The position numbers and the translations under genes are program-made. DNA of 64,000 nucleotides from Pegea sp. RAD2-039. Its lineage: Eukaryota > Chordata > Thaliacea > Salpida > Salpidae. A model generated the notes under the pieces. The model searched no databases. It was not told where the DNA came from and saw nothing but the letters and a program-made list of their open reading frames with translations. Of the stretch, positions 42,137-54,520 are shown in pieces (the first letter of the stretch is position 1; the number at the start of each line of letters is the position of its first letter). The DNA is taken from contig JAQGEQ010000339.1 in the NCBI GenBank assembly GCA_034620365.1, positions 124,001-188,000 of the forward strand, in the 5' to 3' direction.

Positions 42137-43518
42137 TAAAATAAAGTTTATATATCTTATTTGAAGAAGTTAGTTAATCTCAACTATTTTAGGGTGAAGA
42201 ACCATACTTTATTTTACCTTTTCGCACTATTTGTTTCTACAACTAAAAAATCACAGCTATTTCAAATAGCTAGTATTTGAACAATACCTTTGCATTCATT
42301 GCATTTCCATGGTTTTTAATTTTTTGTTAAATCTTTGTTATTTAATGTAAATTAGCTATAATTCTTAATAACTGTAAATGAAATTAGTTTCGGTATAAAT
42401 ATTATTAATTATAATTTTTCCTCTATTAAGACAGTTAATATTTAATTAAATTGTATCTTGTTTAGTTAATTACAAAGAGCAAATATTTGAAAAATGAAAG
42501 TGGTGAAGAATTTTTTAAAGTATATTCTTACCTTCTTATTCAAATTGTTAATAAACAGTAGTTTCTATTGTCATTGATTAACATTGTTGATATTGTTATG
42601 TTTGTTTAATTTTCTTATGCTGTCTATTTTTTAATATTTTCAGGTTGATATAAAATTTAAGAAAAAATTAAAGTTTTTCTATAAAGAATAACTTAAAAAT
42701 TTTATTTGATTCTAAACAATAGTGAATATTTGTTTATAATACTTTATTTAAACATATGACTATTTATTGTAATATTAGCAAAAAGATATTCTACTACTTA
42801 ATTACTTAAGATTTAAAGAAAAAATTGTTTGATTTTATTGAGTGATGTAATAAAAGGATAGGATAGTCCTAAAAGAAGAGATTTATCTTATACTTTTCCT
42901 TTTTTCTCTGTAGTCATTGTTTGGATTTTCTATAAGAGCTGTATATATTCATTAAACTATATAGCCATTTTATAAATCATCAAACAAAAAATGATTATTT
43001 TGAAAGTAAATATCCTTTCATAATACATTTCCTCATCATTTCATCTGTTAATTTAAACTATTGCAAAGTTTTTGAAAACCATGAAATTAATTTTTATTTG
43101 ACAGAGTAATAAACATTTTGTTTTTGTAAAAACTGATTTCTTAATAAAGTTTCTTTACTGAAAGAAGGAAATTATAGTAGTAAAACTAGTTAACACTTTG
43201 ATCATTAATCTACAAATACAATTTGTTTATTCAATTTGTTTTGTTTCATCTTTTTTATGGCCAATTAAAATTCTAAGTTTAAAAAAAGTAAACATAAGCT
43301 TAGAAAATGCTTTAATGTTTTTAAATTTGAAATATTATATTGAAATTTAGTTTACTATTTCTGTAGTTTTTTGCATAAGCATATTGCACAATTTTGATAT
43401 ACATTTAGTCTATCAGCCCCATTTATTCTTATAAACCTACTTTTATCTATGATTTATAGGTTTTAGTTATGACTAATCTATTTTTGATATTGCAGATTTT
43501 TTTAACTTTTTAAGAATC
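42137..43518. other. Intergenic DNA upstream of the Ig-like receptor
   Basis: AT-rich. No gene or repeat recognised. Probably contains the receptor promoter and 5' UTR. Confidence 0.5.
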
Positions 43519-46500
43519 ATGAAAACTTTGTTTTGCTTTCTAGGATTATGTATTTTTGCACAAGGTTGGTATTTTTATTATTTTTTTATCAATAATATAT
43601 TAAAAAGTTTTTATATAATTACTAGCAGCCTGTTCATTTTCACATAGTTTCTTTTATAGTCTTATGACATAACTAAATATCGATATTTGTAGCGTACCAA
43701 AAAAGTTGTATGTTTACTTTTTTGTGTCTGTAGTCAACTCCAATTTGAGATATGTTGGGTCTTATATCAATTAAATGAAATCACTTTTTAAATACCTTAA
43801 TGTAGAGACTCAATCTTTTGTTTGAGTCTCTAAATGTACTATAAAAATTAATCTGTTAGTTTTTTCAATCGTTTTGTTCTAGTACCGACTATTTAAATTA
43901 AGGTTTCCTGCTAAAGGAGGTTTGACTTGTTAAGAAATAAGAACTGTTAGAGGTTTTTGTCTTTTTTTAACGCTGTTAATAACCCTTCGAGAAATGCTTC
44001 AACATAGCATAGATATTTGATTAAAAATAGAGATGTTAATATTCAATCTAAAGTTTGATTGATTTTTTTACATTATTAGAAGTTTTACAGAAATGGTTTA
44101 AAGACTATTTAGACAAGATAATTTTTAGTCTTTGCCCGAAAAGTTTAAATCTTTATCGATCGATTTTTGTAGTAATCAATCTAGTAGTCGGCCAAGAAAC
44201 TTGTCAAATAATTCTGTGAAGTTGTTGATTTTGTTTCCTTACAAAATTGTTTTATTTTTGAAATTATCTTAATTAGAAGCTGCAATCATCTTAAAATTTT
44301 TTTCTTATTAATTATTTGATTTAACTTATTAATTGTAAATGTTCATTTTAGCAAAGTATACTATACAAACTTTTGCTGGAGAAGATGTTCTTTTACATGT
44401 TCCTGATTCTATAGATCTCACTTCAATAAATGGATTCACTTGGTAAGTATACTTTTAAATTTGTTTTTCATAATTTTCATTTTATAAAAAATGTGCAACT
44501 TTAAAACTAATTAGAGAATCTTTTTAGGACTTTATATCATGAAGAAAATGGCCCTGAAATCCCTATATCAAAAACTTTTAATGCTACTGATACTAAGAAT
44601 GACAATTTTGATAAAGTAGGTCTTATTTTGTGTAAGTTTTTGTAGCTACCTAATAATATATATCTTATGATAAAATGGTCAAATAAAATACTGAAAGTAA
44701 TTTTTAATATCATTTTTAGTGTCTTATAAATTGTTTTTTGTTTAACCGAATGTGTATGAGTTAGTTTATATATATTTGTAAATACTTAAACAACATTTAA
44801 AATTTGTCTTCAAACTTTATTTTTAGAGCAAATATTTTACATTTCAGAAAGTTTATGGTTTGGGAGAAAATGGAATTGATTTAATTGTGAAAGATGTACC
44901 TATATCTTATGATGGAAAGTCATTTTTGTTAACTATTTGGGCTCTGAATATAAAAAATATTCACTTCGAACTAGTTGTTTATCGTAAGCTGCTTTTTCTT
45001 TTTTATTAGCATCAGATTTGATGTGAAAATATTTACAATTTTTTCCCTAAACTTTTCTTATAAGTTGATTAAATCCATAATTGAAAAGATTAGTTTCATT
45101 CTTTTGGTGAAACTTAAAAGCTCTTATCGTTTTAGAGCCTCCAGAAGATTTGTTGCTAGCTGGAACAACTCAAGGAGGAAATATGGTTTTTAATTGTGAT
45201 ACTGTTGGAGGCTCAAAGCCATCTGTTGATATAAAAGCATTTTATCAAACTAAATTTGGAAAATCCAAAGTTCTAAGTCAAAGCAATGTAAATTTAAAAT
45301 TTGAAAAAATAGATTTTAGTTAATTCTTTGATTAGTTTTTTATTAATTTTTATGACTTATTAATTTTTCTATCGTAGATAGAGAAGTCTACAAAGAATGA
45401 ATTGACTGAAACCAAGTTAGTAGCAATAATGGCAATTGACTCAATTGAATTAGAAGACACATTTATCTGTGAAGTTAATAGTAAAAAAATGAATCTAACA
45501 ATGACACGAAATCTTACAATGGGTAAGATGCTTATTTTTATCATCAACAATGTTTTCAATTTTATTTTTCCAGTTGCACCTACCTCAAAGTACAGTACTT
45601 ATAAAAATTTTGGCTGGCTTCCAATTCCACTTTTACGTAAGTTGTTTTCTTGCTGTTGTAAGGCAGTGTGTTGATGAAATTTAATCTCAGATGCAAGTTA
45701 CTCCCTACAACCTGAAGTACTTACTACTCCTGGTTCTGTTCGAATCTTAGCTACTCCTTTAAAAGCTTTATACAAAATCAATGAAACTCTTCTTTTCTCT
45801 ATTCAATCTTTTTCCGATCATTTTTTTCCGATTCCAACGTAAGTTTATTGAATGTCAAACCAGACTTTGAAATTGGTTGTTAACAGCTACTCGTGGTATG
45901 ATGGAAACGACAAAAAGGCCAAGTTCTTGGGAACTAGTCAAGAAATTGAATACACCACTTCTACTAGTACAACTGTTTATTGTGTCCTGGAAAATTCACT
46001 TGGTAGTCTGGTGCTGTCTATCCCAATTCATGTCCAGCAGGGTTCGTTTTATTATTAATCATTTTCTAAATTAGATTCTTATCTGAAATCGTAATAAAAA
46101 ATTCAATTTGTGAATCGGTGAGTCGGGTTCGAGTCCAACTTAAAATATAAAATTTTAATAAAAAGTCAGTTGACTCAAATAATCACCTTGACTTGTAACA
46201 ACTCTTCGGCCACCACCACCACCAAGTCAATTTGTCTTACAAACTTGTGTTTGGTGCTCAGGTGTTTTTAGGACTTGCATACTTCCTGCAGCAAATCATC
46301 CATCTTAATTGTAGTTTGTTTGCTGCTGTAAATCAACTAAATGATTTCTAGTTATTAATGTCATCATTACAATAAACTTTAAAGATTTTCAGATTGAAAA
46401 TGTTGAATTAATTTTCATATTATATATCTAAAAAAATATTTATTGATTTTGTATCTTTAACTTGAAAGAGTTGGTTAAAAAGTTTACAAATTTCTTTTTT

Positions 46501-47323
46501 ACAGATTCATCTGCTCTTAGTATTGAAAAGTCTTCAGTCCCTATCTTTGTTGGTGTGATTATTGCTGTTGCTTTCTTGGTTTTCTTTCTGCTTATTATTC
46601 TCGCTATTTTCTATATGAACAAAAGAAGGCAACAAAAGCATAAGAGAGGAGAATACACTGTATCACCATGTGAGATCTTTACAATGACTTTTTATTTATT
46701 TAAAGGATTAAGAAAACACCTCTTTTGATATTATTTAGATCACTAAGCTTTGTTGCATCTATTTTTAATAATTACTTTCAATAGTTGCTTATAAAGCATT
46801 TTTTTGACAGATGATGATGAAGGTGAAGACATACATATGGAAATAGAAAAGTAAGTTGTTTTACTTCAGTGAAATTCACAATAAAACAATATTTGTTTTT
46901 CTTCATCCTTTCTGTTTACTAATTTTATTACAATTCCAAAATATAATTTATTACATCTGTAATCATTAACCAGCAGATTAACTAAGTTATTTTTACTTAT
47001 CAACTTTTTTGTTACTAAATTTTGTTGATATTTTGCAGGAATACAAATGACGATGAAGAACATGAGGTATTTACTTTCTATTCTAAAACTTGTTTTAATT
47101 CTAATCTTTGATGTTTTATAATGTCCAGGAAGCTTATCACCCAAAAGAAGATAAAGTCTCTCATGAAATTCAACTGGCAAATGAAGATGACATTTCATCT
47201 ACTTATAGCAAAAATGAGTTATATTATTCAGACTTTGACAATCAAAGTGAAGCAAGTTTTATTAGTCGAGCAACTATTCTGGTTGATGATGATTTTATTA
47301 ACAACTCAAATCAGGCCCACTAA
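43519..47323 (+). CDS. Type I membrane receptor with three Ig-like modules
   Basis: Thirteen exons: 43519-43564, 44352-44442, 44528-44615, 44848-44983, 45136-45287, 45378-45522, 45574-45636, 45691-45838, 45887-46041, 46505-46669, 46811-46850, 47039-47066, 47129-47323; 1452 nt, 483 residues. Signal peptide at 1-15 (MKTLFCFLGLCIFAQ). Module 1 (16-120) has a buried-Trp strand (GFTW) but no cysteine. Module 2 (121-219) has the canonical Cys pair (VFNCD and FICEV). Module 3 (220-341) has SWYDG and YCVLEN but lacks the first Cys. Each module is bounded by phase-1 introns. Predicted N-glycosylation sites: NAT, NLT twice, NET. Transmembrane helix at about 353-378, then KRRQQKHKR. An acidic tail of about 100 residues follows, with tyrosines (GEYTVSP, STYSKNELYYSDF) but no strict ITIM or ITAM. 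It is presumably a cell-surface recognition or adhesion receptor; no orthologue was recognised. Intron 45839-45886 (48 nt) was chosen because the nearer AG at 45871 gives a stop. Confidence 0.8.
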
Positions 47324-48315
47324 CTTCACGATATTGTTTTTAATTGGCTGTCATTGACTGAAAGTCTCATTTTTACAAACTGTTTTATTCTAACCATGAC
47401 CAATTGATTTGATTTTTTATTTATGTCATCTTAGAATTGTGATTATTGGCATTGAAAGTTGTTGTTTTGTTTGAACCCTTTTTTGATCAATGGCCTTATT
47501 TGAGATATTTTAAGTCATGCAGTTTTGTCAATTATGAATTTGTTATTTAAAGTTTAGTGCTTTAATTTGAAAACAATTTATATTAAGTGGCTTTTAAATA
47601 CCTTAATTGATGGTCGAATTGGGTTCTGTTCAGTAATTCCTTGGTGCTTTAGTTTTTATATCATTTTTGTATCTATCACAGCCCTTTAAATAAATATTTG
47701 AAACAAACTACACTTTGTGATTTTTAACAGTCTCTTTGGTTTCAGTTTTACTAAAATAACATTCTCCAGAAATACAAATCCTAATATCAAATTTTAAAAG
47801 TTTATTTTTCGCTTTTTCAATATTATGCAAACTGCTGATGTAAGGTAAAAGCCTTATTCACTGAATAACAAAAGGTTTTATTAAAATGATTTAATTATCT
47901 TTATAATAATAATTTAATTATATTTTTTGTATCATAGAATACCTTAAGAGTAATTAAACTATTCCCTCCCAAATAGTATTTCTTATATTCCGATAATTGA
48001 ATTATGTGAACACAGCCAGGAAGGAGTGTTTAGTTTGCTGAATACCACAAAGTAAGGTGAACAATTTGCTGTCTCAATAAAATAATAAGCTTACTGATAA
48101 AAACTCTGGTGGCAAAGATAAAAAAATTTAGTGAATGTTGTAAACAAAAACTTTCATAAATAAAGAGTAAAGATAAAGTTTTAACAATACTTTAATATTT
48201 ATAAAAAGGAAGCAATTGAAGACGAAAATTAAACAGAATTCAAAACTCAAGACATTTGAATTTTTTTTGCACGAAACAGCAGGCTGAAAACTAGTTGTAT
48301 AAAGTTAATTTGAAA
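47324..48315. other. 3' UTR of the Ig-like receptor and intergenic DNA
   Basis: No further exon found. AT-rich throughout. Confidence 0.5.
47689..47694 (+). terminator. Candidate polyadenylation signal AATAAA of the Ig-like receptor gene
   Basis: First clear AATAAA found downstream of the stop codon (about 370 bases). In AT-rich DNA this hexamer occurs often by chance, so the call is tentative. Confidence 0.3.
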
Positions 48316-48362
48316 GTGCTTTTTTAAGCACCTTCATTCACGTTAATTGTAATAAAATAAAG
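48316..48362 (+). mobile_element. Relic of a LINE/SINE 3' tail
   Basis: A short match to the last part of the family 3' end: a GTGC-TTTTTTAA-GCAC hairpin, then CCTTCATTCACG, and a tail resembling TTAATTGTAATAAAATAA. Nothing upstream is recognisable, so this is an extremely truncated insertion. Confidence 0.5.
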
Positions 48363-48614
48363 AATTATAAAGGAAAAGATGTAAAATGATGACACAAGAT
48401 ATTTTCCATCTTCAATTGCAATCTATCTTGAGTTGATCAAATATGCAAACTAGCCAAGTTTTGAAACATAATCGCATTTTCTTTAGATGTATCACTTCTT
48501 GTCTAAAATTATTATTAGTCTTTAGCGTATAAAAATTTACACACAAAAGTTTCATGGAAATACTCCACTTGCGCAACAGTGAAAAATGTATCGTAAAATA
48601 TGTAAAATAATATG

Positions 48615-49190
48615 AAGGAAACTTAATATTAAATATGATAATTATAAAAATCGTCTCAGTTTCTTCGATTTAGATACTTTGCAAATTCGACGGATTAAAT
48701 ACGACTTAATTCTTATTTTTAAAATTATCCACTATTTAGTTGACCTTTAATTCGATGATTTCTTTTTCATTAGTCCTTTCCTCAAGTTATATCAGCTCAG
48801 ACGACTCACATTGCATCTTAATAAGCCCATATCACCTGGTACATTGGTCAGAACAAATTTTTTCTCATACCGCACAATTAGTACTTGGAATCAGCTGCCA
48901 TCAGACATTGTCATGTCGGAGTCGCTCGCGTTGTTCAAAAAGAAGTTGAACCGTTATAATATTGCCAACATTGTCATTTCTAAACTGTGATTTTTTTTTC
49001 TCTTTCTTATATTATTAACATTCCATGTAATGGTTCATTGTTATATGCTTTGAGTGATATCGAAATACCATATGTTACATCTTTTACTTTCTATATTTTT
49101 GACTAAATAGATGTTAACTGTGAGAATGTGTGTTAGCGAGAGGTACTCTCTTCAGGTACCCTCCTTCGCATTTATTGAAATAAATAAAAA
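48615..49190 (+). mobile_element. 5'-truncated LINE fragment, RT C-terminal end and 3' UTR
   Basis: Begins at GGAAACTTAATATTAAATAT, corresponding to the CRKLDIKY region of the 21-kb copy, and runs through the last RT residues (RRIKYDLILIF) and the 3' UTR to an AAATAAA tail. The 3' hairpin is at 49136-49169 and shows a compensatory base-pair change against the 14-kb copy. Confidence 0.8.
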
Positions 49191-50482
49191 AACAAAGTAT
49201 CGTCAAGAATAACGTCTGAAAAGAAGTCTTACTATATAGATCGAAAATGATGTTTCTTTTCAATCAAAGACTATATTTTTCAATGACTATACTTCTCTTG
49301 TAAAATTTGTTGTGAACTAAGTCTTAGCTGTTAATGAGCTTATCAATATTCAGAGGAAGACTTTGAGAAAATTTGATTTAAAATATTTTAAATTTAATGC
49401 GCAATCTTAAGAACTCTTAGAAACTAACTTCGACTGAGAGAAAGGACAACCTCTTATAATTTGGAAACGATAACTAAATACTTTTTTTAGATAAAAGAAA
49501 TAAACTCGGTTCAGGACTAAAGTTTGTAAAAAGTTAAGGATATTGATAGAAAGATGCAATTAAAGCATCTCATACTTATTTTGAGACCATTTTTTGGGCA
49601 AACAATTTTTTCAATTTGTGTGGTGCTATTATTTTGATATCTAATGTTGATATAAAGTAAATCTAAATCTATTTTTCAAGATTTTTTATATTAAAATCTG
49701 TATTGTAAATAATATTCTTTAAAGGTATACTTTTAAAACTATTTCAAAACATGAAAAAAAGTTTTAAAATATTCGACCAATTTTGGTTTATGATCCAATT
49801 TTGTAAATAATATCAATATTAGTTAATTAGGAGTTTTGAAGTTTTGTTAAATGTGTTTATTTTATAAAATCTGTTTAAATATGTTTTAAATGATTTTAAT
49901 GGTGTTTATGTTTGTAGTTAACAAGTTATCAATTTTTTAAATATATTAAAATCATTGAAATCATAAACATTATAATTTCATTTATAATTTAAATAGTTTT
50001 ATTTCTTTGATAGGTAGATCAAACTAATATTTTATTATCATAAACATTGTGTTTTACTGTTGTTTTCTAAAATACGTTTTTTTGTTTCAACTCTTCTACT
50101 GTTTATATCAATTATAATTTTATTTATCACAAATAAACTAATATCTACAAAAAGTTTAATGTTTAATTAAATACTGTTTGTTTACTTAAAAATCTTGCAT
50201 TCTAAACTTTGAACATTTTTATATTGAAATGATTTAATTTTCTATAAAGTAATTCATCAGTGTATAAAGTAGTTGAACATTTCCATAATCAATTATACTT
50301 TAATATGAGTTTACAGCTTATTTTGTAAGCTCATCAAATATCTTCCGTTAAAGGTTATCAACACACATTTAAGAATTCATTTCTTAAATTCTAGATTTTA
50401 AATCATTTTAGTCATTATAGTTCTTGTTTTAGCTAAATATTGTCACAATTATGAATCTTTAAAACATGTAAGCTGAATCACA
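49191..50482. other. Intergenic DNA upstream of the TIR gene
   Basis: AT-rich, no gene or repeat recognised. Presumed promoter region at the right end. Confidence 0.5.
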
Positions 50483-53400
50483 ATGGAATCTTCTTACTAT
50501 AAAGATGCTGAATTGAATCAAGTTAGCTCCCTGAGTAATTTTAAGGAAGCATCATGGAATGAAACTTTTGATCAAGGAATGAATGAAGTTAACTTTAATA
50601 ATCAAATAACTAGTAGCATAGAGAATCCATCAGATAAATATGATGTTCTTTTGATATATGATTCTGATGCAGATTTTTATTATGCTCAAGTAAGTTTGAT
50701 TTAATTCAAAATAGTCATGTGGTCTTAAAGTCATCTTAATTAAATGTTATTTCAAATTAAATTTTTTAAATCTGTTGTTGTAAAATTAATATAAAATATA
50801 TTTGAATTAATGTTTTAAAGTTATAAGTTTCTTGATATAAGATGAATATTGAGTTTCTATTAATGATATTTTCACATTTTAGGATTTGTTGGATTTATTA
50901 CAGACAAAGTCTTTAAGAATATTTGACTTTGCTAAAGACTGCCCTCCTGGTACTTCACAAAGAGAAACTTTTGCCAATGTCTTGAAACAATCAGTTTATA
51001 CTTGTATTGTAGTTACAAGGTAAGTTTATGCTTCTAATTTCAATAATAAATTAGTTTTGTTTATTATAATATTATGACAATATTAAAAAGAAACTTTATC
51101 TTTAAACTATAATAATTCTGATTATAATTTAGTTCCAGACAATAACTTTTCTTTCTGATAATTTTATGCTTAATTTTAAACATTAATTATCACTATCTAT
51201 ATTTTTTCTTTCAACTTATTTTGTATCTGTACCTTTTTTTTATAATTCAGAAATGCTTCAACTTAATTAGATAATTTTTTTGACATTTCAATGATTTGTT
51301 AAATGGTTTTTATTATAGACATTTTATCAACAACTTTTGGCTGAATTTTAAAACTGAGATGGCAATTCAAGATATGATTCAAAACTCAAATAAAAAAAAC
51401 AGTGTAATAGTAGTAGCTATGGATCCATCTTTAAAATTAGAGCATCTTCCTTTAGATCTTCAAGTGCTGTCACCTTTGTTGAGAAGTGAACGCTATTTCA
51501 TGCATCGATTTCAGAAATCATTTGCAAGTTAGTTTTAAAAACTAATTTTTTACTATCTTCAGTTTCAACTTAAGAACTTTTAATTCTAGATAATTGATTA
51601 AGATTTCTAAAAGAACAATTGCTGCAGATTTAAATACGATTCCTCAATCTGAAAAGTGTCCTACATTTAGAAGATCACCAGTATCTGCTTCATCTTCACA
51701 ATACAATCGACGTTTTAGCAAACAGAGCCATTTAAGCTTTAATGCCCCAACAAGTTTACACAGCAACTTGGTTGCAAATCAAAGTAATGATCTGTTATTG
51801 GTAAGTTACATTTTTTACATATTTTATAAGTTTTTTAACCTGATCAATTTTTATATAGAGACATAATCAAGGATATAGTGTTTCTTTGAACAGGTTGGTA
51901 GTGTACATTTATGAATGACATAGACATACATTCTCATTATTTGTCCTAAAAAACTTTTATTTACACATTTTTTGGACGAAAGCAATTATCTTTATTTTTA
52001 ATTTTCTAAAATTTCATTTATTTGCTGTTTATAAAACTATTTGTATTTAAAGTAAATACTTATTTGTTTTATTTTTTATTCCTCTTACTAAGTTTAGTAA
52101 ATGTTTTTTCAGCTTTTTATAACTATTTTTGCAAATGCTTTATTCTATTAAAATATCATTGGATTTTATAAATAGCAAGAAAACTAAATTCAACAAAAAT
52201 TTCATTTAGTAATGATATATAATATTTTTGATATTATTATCTTATTCTAGTTTTTTCAGCTTTATTTTTGTAAATTAAAGACTTTCTCCAGAGAAACAAT
52301 AGATTTTTTGGGGGGGATCTTTTACAATTTTACTGTATATAGAAGAAATTTATTTTATAAATAAAGCAAATAAAACTTCCCATTAACATTTTTCTGATTG
52401 TGTTAAAATGTACCATACGGTTTGAAAAATATAATTTCTTTTAAATCACTTCAATAAGTTTTATGGTTTTCTATTTTTCAACTAAAACTGAATTAATGTT
52501 GATTTGTTTTTCACAGAAAACCTCAAGAACACGATTCGTCAGTGACTGACAACCAACAAGCTTCCAGTAAAGTTGATGAAGATAAAATGTAACTTACAGT
52601 TGACTATTTATTTTTGTTTATTTTAAAAGTTTTTTGAAATTTAAATATTTGAAATTTTTTCTAGAATTCATCAAAGACAACAGAATTCTTTGTTTGATTA
52701 TAACGGTAAGTGAGCAGTTTACAGTCACGTGTTTATTTGTATTTTCACTTTTTTTGTTTATTTTCACAGCAAGAATTTACAAACATTCAAACTCTGATGG
52801 AAACAAGGACGTTGCAGATTATCCAGTAAGATTTTGTGTTCTAAATCTGTCTTCGTTTGTTTATAACAATATTATCATGATATTTATCAATTACAAACAT
52901 TTTAACTTTGAAGTTGTTGTTTATTAGATGTACACTGATGAAAACCATTCTTATTCTAGAAAAAGTAGTAAAGATCAAAATATAGATCATTCTTTGCTGA
53001 GAACAGAACAAAATGTAAACTTTAATCAATTTCTACTTCGTGGTCGTTAAAAATAATTTTATTTTCAGTGTTTTTTTCCTCAAAGTCCAAATTATTTTGA
53101 AAAATCAAAACAATTACAGATACCTTCTGCTGACTTTCTTTCAAACCCAAACTTAACTAACAGGTTTTTAATTCGTAATCTTTTTATTATTTTGATTTTA
53201 AACTTTTGTCTAAGTCATACTACTTGAGTTTTATTTTATAAAAAAACCTAGAATAACCTTGAACTATTTTTAGCATATGTCTTCAAAATAAAATATTTTA
53301 TTAAAGTGAATTTAAGAATCCAAAGCTTTTATCATTTGCTCCATCAATTATTAGAAAAATGATCTTTATTTACTTTCTTAATCAACAGATTAGAAATGCA

Positions 53401-54520
53401 GTCATATCTTCAGAGTCCTGATTCTTACTCCCGCTTCCCTATCAATCATCATTACGATCAGTGAAATCTCTTTTATTTTTTATAAGATTTATATTTTTAC
53501 AAATATTATTAAACTAATAAATTGTTTCAAAGTTACTCATGTCAAGATAGTTATATGACTCTTACTACATTTTTGTAAATACAAATTCTTAAATTTTGTC
53601 TACTTATCATATAAGTCATATCCGTTAGCTATTAGTGACATCGTATTACACATTTTTTTCTCTATCTGTTTTTGCAGACTATCACCTTATCAATTTCGAC
53701 AACGTTCTGTTTCAAACTGTTAGTTTGTAGAAAATTTACTTCTTATTTAAACTCACAAAACAAATTGATTTATAATTAATTTCAAATATATATTTTTAAA
53801 GTGACAAATGCTAGCTATTTAGCAATACACCCCACAAAAAACAGTATTGAGGGAATAAAATTAGAAATGTCTCCTAAACTGCGAAAAAAGTCATCAAATT
53901 CAACTGCTTCTTATAACAGGTTCGTATTTTCTTCAACTTTTTGTTCTTAAATTGAATCATATTGAAATCTAGACCAACAAGTGCTCCTTTCCAGTTTGTG
54001 AATTCTGCAAATTTTCAGCACCAAAATCATCTTCAAGGTTTTACTTTTGTGGTTGTCATAAAATACTTTTTGAAATCTTTTGCTAGAAACTGTTATGATT
54101 AATTTTGGTGACCACCGTTTATTTTATGTTGTAAATTTTTTCTACAATTCACCTATAAGTATCAGGTTATGTTTAAAGCAAGTAAATTGACAACAAATGT
54201 CTTAAATTATTTACTATCTAAATAAGATTTAAAAATTAATTTATTTTTGAAAATTATTTTGCTAATTTTGTTACTTTACAGTAATTTTAATTTTATAGAA
54301 AACTTGGTCTTGCCAAATGATACTCCAAGTTATTACAAACCGGTAATGTATAAAGCAATGATTTAAATTCAAGATAAATTTCTTTATTTCGTACCTGTAG
54401 AACTTTTCAAGCTCTAGTATGGAAGATGTTGATTTAGAGATTTCAACTGATTCATCTTCAAATCGAAGTATAATCAAATCAATCAAAAATTCTTTTTCAA
54501 AGTTTAGGAAAAAGTTTTAA
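50483..54520 (+). CDS. TIR-domain adaptor with long disordered tail (TICAM/TIRAP-like)
   Basis: Sixteen exons: 50483-50689, 50883-51019, 51319-51527, 51628-51800, 51859-51893, 52517-52588, 52665-52705, 52770-52825, 52928-53014, 53069-53163, 53389-53460, 53678-53718, 53802-53919, 53973-54037, 54299-54342, 54401-54520; 1572 nt, 523 residues. The TIR domain spans about 50-184: box 1 YDVLLIYD at 53-60, box 2 AKDCPPGTS at 86-94, box 3 NNFW at 119-122. The stretch after box 3 (WLNFKTEMAIQDMI, KKNSVIVVAMDP, LPLDLQVL) is close in pattern to the TIR of vertebrate TICAM1/2. No signal peptide, transmembrane, death domain or LRR was seen, so it is a cytoplasmic adaptor. Residues 185-523 are Ser/Asn/Gln-rich and probably disordered. 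The last 17 residues (SIIKSIKNSFSKFRKKF) are basic and amphipathic, a possible membrane anchor. No RHIM or clear TRAF motif was found. Acceptors at 51627 and 54298 were picked because nearer AGs give stops. Confidence 0.82.

Noticed and set aside
45350..45559. 69-codon minus-strand open frame
   Set aside because: Antisense of exon 6 of the Ig-like receptor.
45839..45871. 33-nt intron in the Ig-like receptor ending at the first AG
   Set aside because: Too short for splicing, and joining there gives an immediate in-frame TGA. The AG at 45886 restores the Ig strand sequence TYSWYDG.
52310..52317. Run of seven or so G after a T run in a TIR-gene intron
   Set aside because: A single isolated homopolymer; no repeated G-tracts for a quadruplex and no repeat context.
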